This document shows, in pieces, positions 55,073 to 62,730 of a DNA stretch of 64,000 nt (position 1 is the first letter of the stretch; every line of letters starts with the position of its first letter). The DNA lies in NCBI GenBank assembly GCA_016787725.1, contig JAEUTZ010000006.1, positions 1 through 64,000 of the forward strand, given 5' to 3'. This DNA is from Cyclobacteriaceae bacterium (GTDB taxonomy: Bacteria; Bacteroidota; Bacteroidia; Cytophagales; Cyclobacteriaceae). The position numbers and the translations under genes were made by a program. The notes beneath the pieces were generated by a model. That model did no database searches, was not told the origin of the DNA, and saw only the letters and a list, made by a program, of their open reading frames with translations.

Positions 55073-55675
55073 ATGAATGAATCTTTTAAGTGCATGATGG
55101 ATCAGTTTCTGGAGTGGGATAAAGAACTCCTTCTTTTTTTAAACAGTTTTCACACCCCATGGCTGGACTCGGTCATGATACTAATCACCAAGACCATTTT
55201 CTGGCTTCCGCTCTATGCCGTGCTGGTTTATCTGATGTTTCGGAATTTTAAGCGGGAGGCATGGTTTATATTAATTGGGGCTGCCCTCACAATTTTGCTT
55301 GCCGATCAGATTACATCCACCCTGATGAAGCCCTATTTTGCCCGATTGAGACCCTCGCAAGATCCTGCATTAGTCGGATTGTTACATCATGTTAATGGGT
55401 ATCGTGGAGGGTTGTATGGATTTTCATCGGGTCATGCTGCGAACACGTTTGGGGTTGCCCTTTTTGTTTGGCTTACGCTGCGATCCAACTATTCCTGGAT
55501 TGGACTCATCTTTCTTTGGGCTGCGCTAATGACGTATACCAGGATTTACTTAGGAGTTCACTACCCGGGAGACATTGCCGTGGGTGGTTTAATTGGAATA
55601 TTCTGCGGGTGGATTGGATTCAGAATAGCTCGCTATTTACGGAACCGATATTCGAAGAATCTTAAACCGGGGTAA
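55073..55675 (+). CDS. PAP2-family membrane phosphatase
   Basis: 200 residues from the ATG at 55073, directly after a possible GTG at 55070. Five to six membrane helices. All three phosphatase motifs are present: 'KPYFARLRPS' (about 86-95), 'GFSSGHAANT' (about 115-124) and 'RIYLGVHYPGD' (about 161-171). It likely dephosphorylates a lipid such as undecaprenyl pyrophosphate or phosphatidic acid at the membrane. Confidence 0.9.
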   Translation: MNESFKCMMDQFLEWDKELLLFLNSFHTPWLDSVMILITKTIFWLPLYAVLVYLMFRNFKREAWFILIGAALTILLADQITSTLMKPYFARLRPSQDPALVGLLHHVNGYRGGLYGFSSGHAANTFGVALFVWLTLRSNYSWIGLIFLWAALMTYTRIYLGVHYPGDIAVGGLIGIFCGWIGFRIARYLRNRYSKNLKPG

Positions 55676-55698
55676 TTGGGTGATTGAATTGTCTAACC

Positions 55699-56283
55699 CT
55701 ACTTGTCCAATAGCCGTTTTACGTATTTTCCAATAATATCAAACTCAAGATTAACCCGAGTACCCGGCTTGATCTGGTGGAAATTTGTATGATTATACGT
55801 ATAGGGGATGATGGCCACGGAAAAACTTCCCACTTCGCTCTTGAAGCACGTTAGGCTAACGCCATTCACGGAGATCGAACCTTTCTCAACGGTAACGTTG
55901 CCCGGTGCCGGATCATATTCAAAACTAAATAGCCAACTGCCATTCCTATCCTGAACCGAACTGCAAATTGCGGTCTGGTCAACGTGCCCTTGAACTACGT
56001 GCCCATCGAAGCGACCATTGGCAATCATGCTGCGCTCGAGATTAACTTCAGCTCCGATTTTTAGCAATCCTAAATTGGATTTGATGAGCGTTTCCTCCAC
56101 GGCCGTGACCCAATGGAGGTTTTTATCCACCTTAATAATGGTCAAACAGACTCCGTTGTGTGAAAGGCTTTGGTCAATTTTCAACTCAGCACTGATTGGA
56201 CTTTCCAAGCAAAATGTGGCATTGGTCCGGTCTTTTGTTACTTCCACCACATTGCCTAGCGCTTCAATAATACCCGTGAACAT
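55699..56283 (-). CDS. ribE: Riboflavin synthase
   Basis: 194 residues. Two lumazine-binding repeats are visible: the N-terminal one starts 'MFTGIIEALG', with 'SHNGVCLTI' (about 41-49), and the second has 'GHVDQTAI' and 'VNGVSLT' (about 100 and 138). It joins two lumazines into riboflavin. It is 14 bases downstream of the M20 gene on the same strand. No FMN riboswitch is recognised upstream. Confidence 0.96.
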   Translation of the reverse strand: MFTGIIEALGNVVEVTKDRTNATFCLESPISAELKIDQSLSHNGVCLTIIKVDKNLHWVTAVEETLIKSNLGLLKIGAEVNLERSMIANGRFDGHVVQGHVDQTAICSSVQDRNGSWLFSFEYDPAPGNVTVEKGSISVNGVSLTCFKSEVGSFSVAIIPYTYNHTNFHQIKPGTRVNLEFDIIGKYVKRLLDK

Positions 56284-56297
56284 GAGTCTAAATCGAT

Positions 56298-57944
56298 TTA
56301 CTTCTTCTCCGTTAATTTTTCAATTTCAGCCTTCTGATCGGGTCTTACGGTTGGATAAACAATTCCCAGTTGATCGAGATAGGTTTTATATTTCAATGGA
56401 TTGTAGTAAAATGGTTTCAGTTTGGGGGCATATTCTTCCATAATCTTCTTATTCAAAGTAATAGCGGGGCTATCCTTTTCACCGATCAAAGGTGTGTATT
56501 GGAGATCTTTCGTTTGTTCGGTACGATAATATTCCCAGGCATTTTTCAGAATTTCTGGTTTCAGCAACATATCCAGGATGGTCATTACTTCAGCTTTGGC
56601 ACCATAAACGATGCCTTTGTGTGCTATCGGAGTAGCCATGGAAATCGCATTGCTCCAATGGTGGCCAGGTAGTCCGGGAATATTGGATGGGTATCGCAGC
56701 ACAACTGTTGGTAACGACCAACTGATATCCGCAATGTCATCCGAGCCACCTCCCATCGACATTAATTGGCGTCCCATTACATTCACCGACCCAGTGGGGC
56801 TCGGCAAACCAATCGTATCTAGTTTAACTGCCAGGCCTTCTACCTTGGGTGCCTTCATTTCAAGTTGTGTGGCTTTGGCTAATAATTGATCTTCTGCTGA
56901 CCATTGTGGCAGACCTACCATTTTAATATTTTGATACATGGCCTCGGCAATGGGTTTATTAAAGTGGCCAGGCCAGGCTGAGCCCAAAATTTCATAGGTA
57001 AATTTCGTGTCCGTCATGGTTGCTGCACCCTCTGCTATCTTCACTCCGATATCAAACAATTTCTTGATATTCGGGTAGGTACGCTCCCGGAAATAATACC
57101 AAACAGATGCCTTGGAGGGAACAACGTTAGGCTGATCGCCTCCATCCGAAATTACGTAGTGCGACCGTTGTGTAAGTTCGAGATGCTCACGTCTGTAGTT
57201 CCATCCAATATTCATCAATTCAACTGCATCAAGCGCACTTCTTCCGCGCCATGGTGCACCAGCCGCATGGGCGGCAGCGCCTTCAAAAGTAAAACGAACC
57301 GACACCAAACCATTTTGACCCGCATCACCATACCCTACCGCCAGATTGTTTGCCACGTGCGTAAAGATGCAGGCATCGACATCCTTAAAATAACCGGCAC
57401 GAACATAATAGGCTTTTGTACCTACCAATTCTTCGGCAACACCGGGCCATAGCATGATGGTGCCTTGAATTTTCTCGCGCTCCATGATTTTCTTGATCGC
57501 AAGAGCCGAAATTATGTTTAATGCCTGTCCCGAATTGTGGCCCTCCCCATGCCCGGGTGCTCCGGCAACGATGGGATCGGAATAAGCTACTCCTGGCTTT
57601 TGCGATGCTTTTGGGATACAATCAACATCCGAGCCCAAGGCAATCACTGGTTTACCCGTACCCCAGGTAGCAATCCAGGCGGTGGGTACACCCGCTACAC
57701 CCTTCTGTACTTTAAAACCATTCTTCTCCAGTAAGGAGGTTAAGTAATTAAATGTTTCAAACTCCTGAAAGCCCAATTCCGAAAAGCTGAACAACATGTC
57801 ATTGATTTGTTGCCCCAGAACCGCATTCCGCTCCACTTCAGCAGCGGCTTCTGCTTTTAACTTTTCGACTTTTTGAATTTCGATTTGCGCTGTCGACACT
57901 AGAAAGGACGAGCAAAGGACGCTAACGAATAAGTATCTCTTCAT
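56298..57944 (-). CDS. Exported M20-family amidohydrolase (AbgB-like)
   Basis: 548 residues from the ATG at 57944, starting with a signal peptide (about 1-19, ending STAQ). The metallopeptidase core shows 'ALGSDVDCIPKAS', 'GHGEGHNSGQA' (about 132-142) and 'GVAEELVGTKA' (metal-bridging Glu), and a lid domain follows. It is closest in pattern to aminobenzoyl-glutamate hydrolase subunit B. Export to the periplasm is unusual for that role, so another amide substrate is likely. It shares a strand with ribE and may be co-transcribed. Confidence 0.88.
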   Translation of the reverse strand: MKRYLFVSVLCSSFLVSTAQIEIQKVEKLKAEAAAEVERNAVLGQQINDMLFSFSELGFQEFETFNYLTSLLEKNGFKVQKGVAGVPTAWIATWGTGKPVIALGSDVDCIPKASQKPGVAYSDPIVAGAPGHGEGHNSGQALNIISALAIKKIMEREKIQGTIMLWPGVAEELVGTKAYYVRAGYFKDVDACIFTHVANNLAVGYGDAGQNGLVSVRFTFEGAAAHAAGAPWRGRSALDAVELMNIGWNYRREHLELTQRSHYVISDGGDQPNVVPSKASVWYYFRERTYPNIKKLFDIGVKIAEGAATMTDTKFTYEILGSAWPGHFNKPIAEAMYQNIKMVGLPQWSAEDQLLAKATQLEMKAPKVEGLAVKLDTIGLPSPTGSVNVMGRQLMSMGGGSDDIADISWSLPTVVLRYPSNIPGLPGHHWSNAISMATPIAHKGIVYGAKAEVMTILDMLLKPEILKNAWEYYRTEQTKDLQYTPLIGEKDSPAITLNKKIMEEYAPKLKPFYYNPLKYKTYLDQLGIVYPTVRPDQKAEIEKLTEKK

Positions 57945-58055
57945 AGAATCAGGATTAGGTATTTGCAAGATAACCAATACCTCCTCCTATTCAAGAAATG
58001 TTGGAAGAGTGAAAAAAGGGCCCTTTGAGCGGTAAATTTGAGCATTTTAATACTT

Positions 58056-58087
58056 TTTGGTTTACAATATAAACTATTTTATATTTG
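58056..58087 (+). promoter_or_regulatory. Promoter with operator between -33 and -7
   Basis: TTTG (58056-58059), 20 bases, then TATATTTG (58080-58087, exact TAnnTTTG) form a Bacteroidota promoter 16 bases upstream of the ATG at 58104. The palindrome GTTTACAATATAAAC fills 58060-58074, between the two boxes. Confidence 0.65.
58060..58074. promoter_or_regulatory. Palindromic operator, copy 1
   Basis: GTTTACAATATAAAC, a near-perfect palindrome. The identical 15 bases occur at 59529-59543. It is the likely binding site of the winged-helix regulator encoded at 59227. Confidence 0.65.
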
Positions 58088-58103
58088 ATGCGTTAAAGCC
58101 AGT

Positions 58104-58658
58104 ATGAGCACTTTAAATTCAACACCGCGAACATTCTCCGAAGAAATGCGAACTACGTATTTGGGTGCATTCCCACATACCCTCTTCACCGCCTTCATCT
58201 GGTTAGTAGCAGGAACGATGGGTGTTTATACCACAAAATCCCAGGCAATCATCTTCTTTCTTGTCGCTGGCATGTTCATTTTTCCGGGAGGTGAATTGAT
58301 CCGGAAATTTATGCGGGTACCTTCAACTCTCAGCAAAGACAATAAATTTCCACAACTGTTTACCTTGCTCGCCTTCACGATCCCTTTTAGTTATCCATTA
58401 ATCTACCTGATTTGTAAAAATGAGATTAATCTCTTCTTTTCTTCCTTCACGATTTTAGTTGGGGCACACTACCTTCCATTCGTCTTCGGGTATAAGATGC
58501 CCACCTTTGGCTTGCTTTCCTTGCTCCTGGTTTCGGTGGGAACTGCCTTTAGTATTTTCTATCCTGATCAATTCTCTGTTCCTGCCTTCATTACGGGTGG
58601 CATTTTGTTGGTCTTTGGATTTCTTCATTTTCTGTTAATTAAAAAGAATCTACTATGA
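58104..58658 (+). CDS. Small multi-pass membrane protein, unknown function
   Basis: 184 residues with five to six membrane helices and a short soluble N-terminus ('STPRTFSEEMRTTYLGAF'). It resembles a family of uncharacterised membrane proteins (DUF7010-type) that I cannot assign further. It is the first gene of a three-gene operon (58104-59511) ending with a winged-helix regulator, and the next gene starts four bases before its stop. A clear promoter with an operator lies upstream. Confidence 0.75.
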   Translation: MSTLNSTPRTFSEEMRTTYLGAFPHTLFTAFIWLVAGTMGVYTTKSQAIIFFLVAGMFIFPGGELIRKFMRVPSTLSKDNKFPQLFTLLAFTIPFSYPLIYLICKNEINLFFSSFTILVGAHYLPFVFGYKMPTFGLLSLLLVSVGTAFSIFYPDQFSVPAFITGGILLVFGFLHFLLIKKNLL

Positions 58659-59224
58659 ATACGCAAAATGAGTTTACACCCAAGGAAAGTTTGGATGTAA
58701 TTACGTCTATGATTCAACAAGCCAAGGGGAACATGCAGAAGAACAGCTTCTACTTTCTGCTGTGGGGCTGGACCATTGCGATTGCCAATCTGGGTGTTTT
58801 TTTGCTATTGAAATTTACCGAGGTATCCAATCCGTACCAGATGTTTTTCATTACCATTGTTGCCGCTATCGCTTCCATCATCTATGGCATACGGCAAGGC
58901 CGCGAGGCCACGGTTTCAACCCATCTCGATAGCATCTATAAATGGGTATGGATGGGTTTTGGTGCCACCTGCTTCATCTTCTGGATTTTTGGAAAGCAAA
59001 TCGGTTGGCAATTGAATCCCGTCATCATTACCCTTTGTGCGGTACCTACATTTACTTCAGGGGCATTGCTCAAGTTTAAGCCCTTGATGTTTGGCGGCAT
59101 CGCCTTTTGGATATTGGGAGCATTGTGTTTCCTTTCCAACTACGAAACTCAATTTTTATTAGCTGCAATGGCAGTTACAATTGGTTATATCATACCTGGT
59201 TACCTCTTAAAGCGGTCTGAATAG
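58655..59224 (+). CDS. Membrane protein, unknown function
   Basis: 189 residues with five predicted membrane helices and a helical cytoplasmic N-terminus (about 1-28). No known family is recognised. It overlaps the first gene by four bases and is followed 2 bases later by the regulator gene, so the three proteins are produced together; a membrane-sensing or permease role is possible but not shown. Confidence 0.7.
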   Translation: MNTQNEFTPKESLDVITSMIQQAKGNMQKNSFYFLLWGWTIAIANLGVFLLLKFTEVSNPYQMFFITIVAAIASIIYGIRQGREATVSTHLDSIYKWVWMGFGATCFIFWIFGKQIGWQLNPVIITLCAVPTFTSGALLKFKPLMFGGIAFWILGALCFLSNYETQFLLAAMAVTIGYIIPGYLLKRSE

Positions 59225-59226
59225 TT

Positions 59227-59511
59227 ATGCTGAAGGATCTGGATCCATTGCTTCACTCCCAACTCCGGCTCGGGGTTATGTCCTTGTTGATTACCGTTGA
59301 GTCTGCCGACTTTACCTGGCTTAGGGAAAAAACAAATTCAACTGCAGGGAACCTGAGTGTACAACTGGATAAACTTTCAGAAGCCGGATATATTTCCATC
59401 GAAAAATCATTTAAAGCCAAAAAACCATTAACTACTTGCCGCATAACAAAAAAAGGCATTAAGTCATTTGAAGAGTATGTGAATTCCCTAAAGGATTATA
59501 TCAAAACATGA
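59227..59511 (+). CDS. Winged-helix transcriptional regulator (HTH_34/MarR-like)
   Basis: 94 residues. A helix-turn-helix with 'DFTWLREKTNSTAGNLSVQL' (about 28-47) and a wing 'TCRITKKGIKSF' (about 68-79) fits the small 'transcriptional regulator' wHTH group related to PadR/MarR that are usually autoregulatory repressors of the adjacent membrane-protein operon. It is the third gene of the operon. The matching palindromes at 58060 and 59529 are its probable targets. Confidence 0.82.
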   Translation: MLKDLDPLLHSQLRLGVMSLLITVESADFTWLREKTNSTAGNLSVQLDKLSEAGYISIEKSFKAKKPLTTCRITKKGIKSFEEYVNSLKDYIKT

Positions 59512-59528
59512 TTTTTTTTATCCATATA

Positions 59529-59543
59529 GTTTACAATATAAAC
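59529..59543. promoter_or_regulatory. Palindromic operator, copy 2
   Basis: GTTTACAATATAAAC, identical to copy 1, 9 bases before the ATG at 59553. It overlaps a weak -7-like element (TAAACTTG), so binding would block transcription of the downstream gene group. Confidence 0.6.
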
Positions 59544-59552
59544 TTGTTTATT

Positions 59553-60194
59553 ATGAGATCAATCCTCCTTTCTCTCGTCTTCGGTGTAACTGTTACACTT
59601 GCGCATGGTCAACATACCACCGGCTCCCTTTATGTTGCTCCGGGTATTCAAGCTTTTTCTTTCACCAATCTGAACAGTGTCTTAACACAAGCGGGGTTCC
59701 ATGAAGTACCGATGGCAATTGGGTTTGGAACTGGTGGGTTTGGTCAGCATAAACACTTGCGTATCGGTGGAGAAGGGTATTACTTCTCGGGCACAGGAAA
59801 AAGAGAAAGTACTTCCACGGAATTGCAGGGGGGGTGGGGATACTTTTATGCAGGCTATAAAATTGGAAGTCATTCGTGGCGGTTTATACCGAGTATGGGA
59901 TTGGGTTGGGGTGGTAATAGCGTAAGTGCTATTCGGCCGATTTCAACGTCCCTTGGCGATATGATGAACAACCAACCCAATACAAGCCGGGTATCAATCG
60001 GAGGTACCTTTCTGCATACTGCCATTACCATCGAACACGATTTACCCGGTCAACAGTATGTGGCCATTAAAGGAAGTTACAACCGGGGCTTTGCTTCAAA
60101 TAATGAATGGTCCGCACCCGGATTAACGACCACCGTATCCGATTCTTTCAGCGGCATTCAATTCAGTCTCCTGATCGGATTTATTCTTCCATGA
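59553..60194 (+). CDS. Exported beta-rich protein, unknown function
   Basis: 213 residues from the ATG at 59553, with a signal peptide (about 1-19, ending AHGQ). The mature protein is rich in glycine and alternating aromatic/hydrophobic residues, with a C-terminal 'IQFSLLIGFILP' strand, which looks like a small outer-membrane beta-barrel. The longer frame from 59508 would start inside the previous gene and contain the operator. It is followed by two related-context genes at 60215 and 60712. Confidence 0.7.
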   Translation: MRSILLSLVFGVTVTLAHGQHTTGSLYVAPGIQAFSFTNLNSVLTQAGFHEVPMAIGFGTGGFGQHKHLRIGGEGYYFSGTGKRESTSTELQGGWGYFYAGYKIGSHSWRFIPSMGLGWGGNSVSAIRPISTSLGDMMNNQPNTSRVSIGGTFLHTAITIEHDLPGQQYVAIKGSYNRGFASNNEWSAPGLTTTVSDSFSGIQFSLLIGFILP

Positions 60195-60214
60195 TTCCTA
60201 ACAATTAATAACAC

Positions 60215-60715
60215 ATGCAAACTTTTATTCACAGCACTATCGGCCTGATCCATGTGATCGCATCCATACTCAGTCTTATTCTCGGAACAGTGGTTTTACT
60301 CACTGGTAAAGGAACTCAACTCCATAAATCGATTGGTTATGGCTATGCACTCATGATGTTGATCGTAAATGGAACGGCTTTTGGACTCTATGGACTGTTT
60401 GGTAAATTCGGACCTTTTCATGTTGCTGCGCTTGTAAGTTTGGCTACGTTGGTGGCTGGGATGCTGCCGGTCATGTTGAGGAAGTCGAATTGGCTTATCC
60501 AACACTTCTCATTTATGTATTATTCTGTAATCGGTCTATATGCAGCTTTTGCCTCCGAAGTAATCGTCCGGATTCCCGGAATTCCCTTTGGCCCGGCAGT
60601 CGGTCTCGCTACCGCCATGGTCATGATCAGTGCCATGATTGTCTTCCGGTCAGTATCAAGGCATTGGCAAGTCCGGTATAATCAAACTAAAACTCACTTA
60701 AACAAATCACTATGA
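60215..60715 (+). CDS. DUF2306-like four-helix membrane protein
   Basis: 166 residues with four to five membrane helices. The pattern 'SIGYGYALMMLIVNGTA' with a conserved His in the first helix region ('THLHKSIG'-type layout, here QLHKSIG) resembles DUF2306 membrane proteins. The function is unknown. It starts 20 bases after the exported protein gene and overlaps the next start by four bases, so the group 59553-61245 is probably one operon under the second operator. Confidence 0.7.
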   Translation: MQTFIHSTIGLIHVIASILSLILGTVVLLTGKGTQLHKSIGYGYALMMLIVNGTAFGLYGLFGKFGPFHVAALVSLATLVAGMLPVMLRKSNWLIQHFSFMYYSVIGLYAAFASEVIVRIPGIPFGPAVGLATAMVMISAMIVFRSVSRHWQVRYNQTKTHLNKSL

Positions 60716-61245
60716 AAACAATCATTATTTGTCTGACACTTTTGTTTTTTACGGCCAGGTCACAAGGACAAGCACCCAATCCTGCTATTAACAAAAAACA
60801 ACTTGCCCCGTTAAGCTATCTTATAGGGAGTTGGAAAGGAACTGCTACCATTCAACAGCGTGGTGGCGCTACGCTGGTTGTCAATCAGGAAGAGAAGATT
60901 TCCTGGGAACTTGATAGTCTGTTGATAAAAATTGAGGGAATCGGAAAAGACCCTGCTACTCAAAAAAAGAATTTCCATGCCTATGCCCTGATATCATACA
61001 ATCCGATCACGCAACAACTGGGTATGAGGTCCTATACCCACGAAGGGTACCAAACTGATGCCTACTTTAAGATACTTGGAACAAATCAATTTGAATGGGG
61101 GTTTGATCTGCCTGCCAATCGTGGCAAAATCAGATACACCATTACGCTATCTGAAACTGAGCGAACCTGGGTAGAGAAAGGCGAATTTTCGGCCGATGGA
61201 AATACCTGGTATCCTACCCTTTCAATGAGCCTGGTGAAACAATGA
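60712..61245 (+). CDS. Exported DUF1579-like protein
   Basis: 177 residues with a signal peptide (about 1-20, ending GQ). The mature start 'LAPLSYLIGSWKGTATI' (about 31-47) and the beta-barrel-like alternation are those of the DUF1579/lipocalin-like group. Its ligand is unknown. It is the last gene of the group and is followed by a strong terminator. Confidence 0.75.
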   Translation: MKTIIICLTLLFFTARSQGQAPNPAINKKQLAPLSYLIGSWKGTATIQQRGGATLVVNQEEKISWELDSLLIKIEGIGKDPATQKKNFHAYALISYNPITQQLGMRSYTHEGYQTDAYFKILGTNQFEWGFDLPANRGKIRYTITLSETERTWVEKGEFSADGNTWYPTLSMSLVKQ

Positions 61246-61253
61246 TCAATATA

Positions 61254-61290
61254 AAAAAATAGGCTCCCTAAACGGGAGCCTATTTTTTTT
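61254..61290. terminator. Strong bidirectional terminator
   Basis: AAAATAGGCTCCC and GGGAGCCTATTTT pair perfectly around TAAAC, with A and T runs outside. It separates the plus-strand group from the minus-strand Gfo/Idh/MocA gene. Confidence 0.95.
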
Positions 61291-61307
61291 AGGATTAAAC
61301 TTTCCTA

Positions 61308-62708
61308 TCAGCCAAGTTGTGCGGTTCCGGGATTCCAGTTAATAATCGCTTTATCGTAATAACTCTTATTAGTCGCCAAGGCTGGCCCAGCAGCGCGCAT
61401 TCCAAACAATGCGTCCTCAACGATAACTGCCTTTTCCCGTATTCCCTTATAAAAATTAACATGATGATCAAGATTGGCACTGTACTCGCGAGGTGCCTTG
61501 AACTCAAGATCAGATTCAATGATGCCGGGTGTCTTCTTGGGATATTTAGCTTTATACCACTTTTCGTATTCCTTTTGTTGAGCCTCCGAAAAGGTATCAA
61601 AGGAGTCCCAGCCACCATAACCAGGTTCATTATTCAATTTATGATGCATTACCTTTACAGAACTCCACCCCATATCAATAACCCCATCTGTTCCGATTAG
61701 CCGAAGACCCTCTCCCTTTTCACTGCCATCAACAAAATTAACCCGCATTTGCAAGTTGAATGCTGCATGTTGTGCTGTTTGTGGATAGTCATACATTCCC
61801 AGAATTACATCGGGCACATCACGACCATCGTTCCAATACCGCAGGCCTCCGGTGGCCAAAACCCGGGTTGGTCCTTCCGAGCTTGTTACCGCATGTAACG
61901 CAGAAAACAAGTGGACAAAAAGGTCTCCGGCCACACCTGTGCCATAATCCTGATAGTTGCGCCACCGGAAGAATCGGACCGGGTCATAAGCCCGCTTGGG
62001 TGCATCCCCGATAAAATTATCCCAATCTACCGTTCCGGCATTCGCATCGGTTGGAATTGAATACTGCCAGGCACCATTCGCACTGTGGCGATCCATCCAG
62101 GTTTCGACAAGCACCAGATCACCAATTGTTTTAGATTCAAAAATTTCCTTGGTTTTCTGAGTCACAATTGAACTTACCCGTTGACTTCCTACGATGAGAA
62201 CTTTTCCGGTTTTCTTTTGGGTAGCAATCACTTCCGCCCCTTCCTCCAGCCGGTGAACCATTGGCTTCTCGCAATACACATGCTTCCCCTTATTCATGGC
62301 CTCAATGCAAATCCGATCATGCCAGTGATCGGAGGTTGCAACAATTACTGCATCTACATCTTTGCGATCCAGAATTTCCTTGTAGTTCTTTGTTACAAAC
62401 AGATCTTTACCATACTTCTCCCTGGCACGTTCCAGCCGGCCAGTGTATAAATCGCAGACCGCCACTAATTTTACTCCGGGAACCTGCAACGTCCAAAATG
62501 CATTATTAAAACCCATAATGCCCATTCCAATGATGGCTACATTTACCTGGTCATTGGGAGCGAATTTATGCCTCTCGTAAACAGGAGCCTCAAGAAAATT
62601 TGATTGTGGTTTAGTACCCGCCAGGATGCTGGGTGCAGCTGTCGCGGCCAGGGTTGTACCGGCCAGTTTTCGGATAAAGTTTCTTCTTGATGATCTTGAA
62701 CTTGTCAT
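61308..62708 (-). CDS. Tat-exported Gfo/Idh/MocA-family oxidoreductase
   Basis: 466 residues from the ATG at 62708. The N-terminus is a twin-arginine signal ('SSRRNFIRKLAG', about 5-16), so it is folded with its cofactor before export. The Rossmann part has 'VAIIGMGIMG' (about 57-66), and the family motif is 'GKHVYCEKPM' (about 136-145). Typical members oxidise sugar or inositol hydroxyls with tightly bound NAD(P). Periplasmic members are common in Bacteroidota and have been linked to 3-keto-sugar chemistry. It is divergent from the cytochrome-VCBS gene. Confidence 0.92.
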   Translation of the reverse strand: MTSSRSSRRNFIRKLAGTTLAATAAPSILAGTKPQSNFLEAPVYERHKFAPNDQVNVAIIGMGIMGFNNAFWTLQVPGVKLVAVCDLYTGRLERAREKYGKDLFVTKNYKEILDRKDVDAVIVATSDHWHDRICIEAMNKGKHVYCEKPMVHRLEEGAEVIATQKKTGKVLIVGSQRVSSIVTQKTKEIFESKTIGDLVLVETWMDRHSANGAWQYSIPTDANAGTVDWDNFIGDAPKRAYDPVRFFRWRNYQDYGTGVAGDLFVHLFSALHAVTSSEGPTRVLATGGLRYWNDGRDVPDVILGMYDYPQTAQHAAFNLQMRVNFVDGSEKGEGLRLIGTDGVIDMGWSSVKVMHHKLNNEPGYGGWDSFDTFSEAQQKEYEKWYKAKYPKKTPGIIESDLEFKAPREYSANLDHHVNFYKGIREKAVIVEDALFGMRAAGPALATNKSYYDKAIINWNPGTAQLG

Positions 62709-62730
62709 TTTTAAAACGGTTAATAATTGT

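Noticed and set aside
56284-57990. FMN riboswitch for ribE
   Set aside because: The gene directly upstream occupies the leader region and no conserved RFN blocks are visible.
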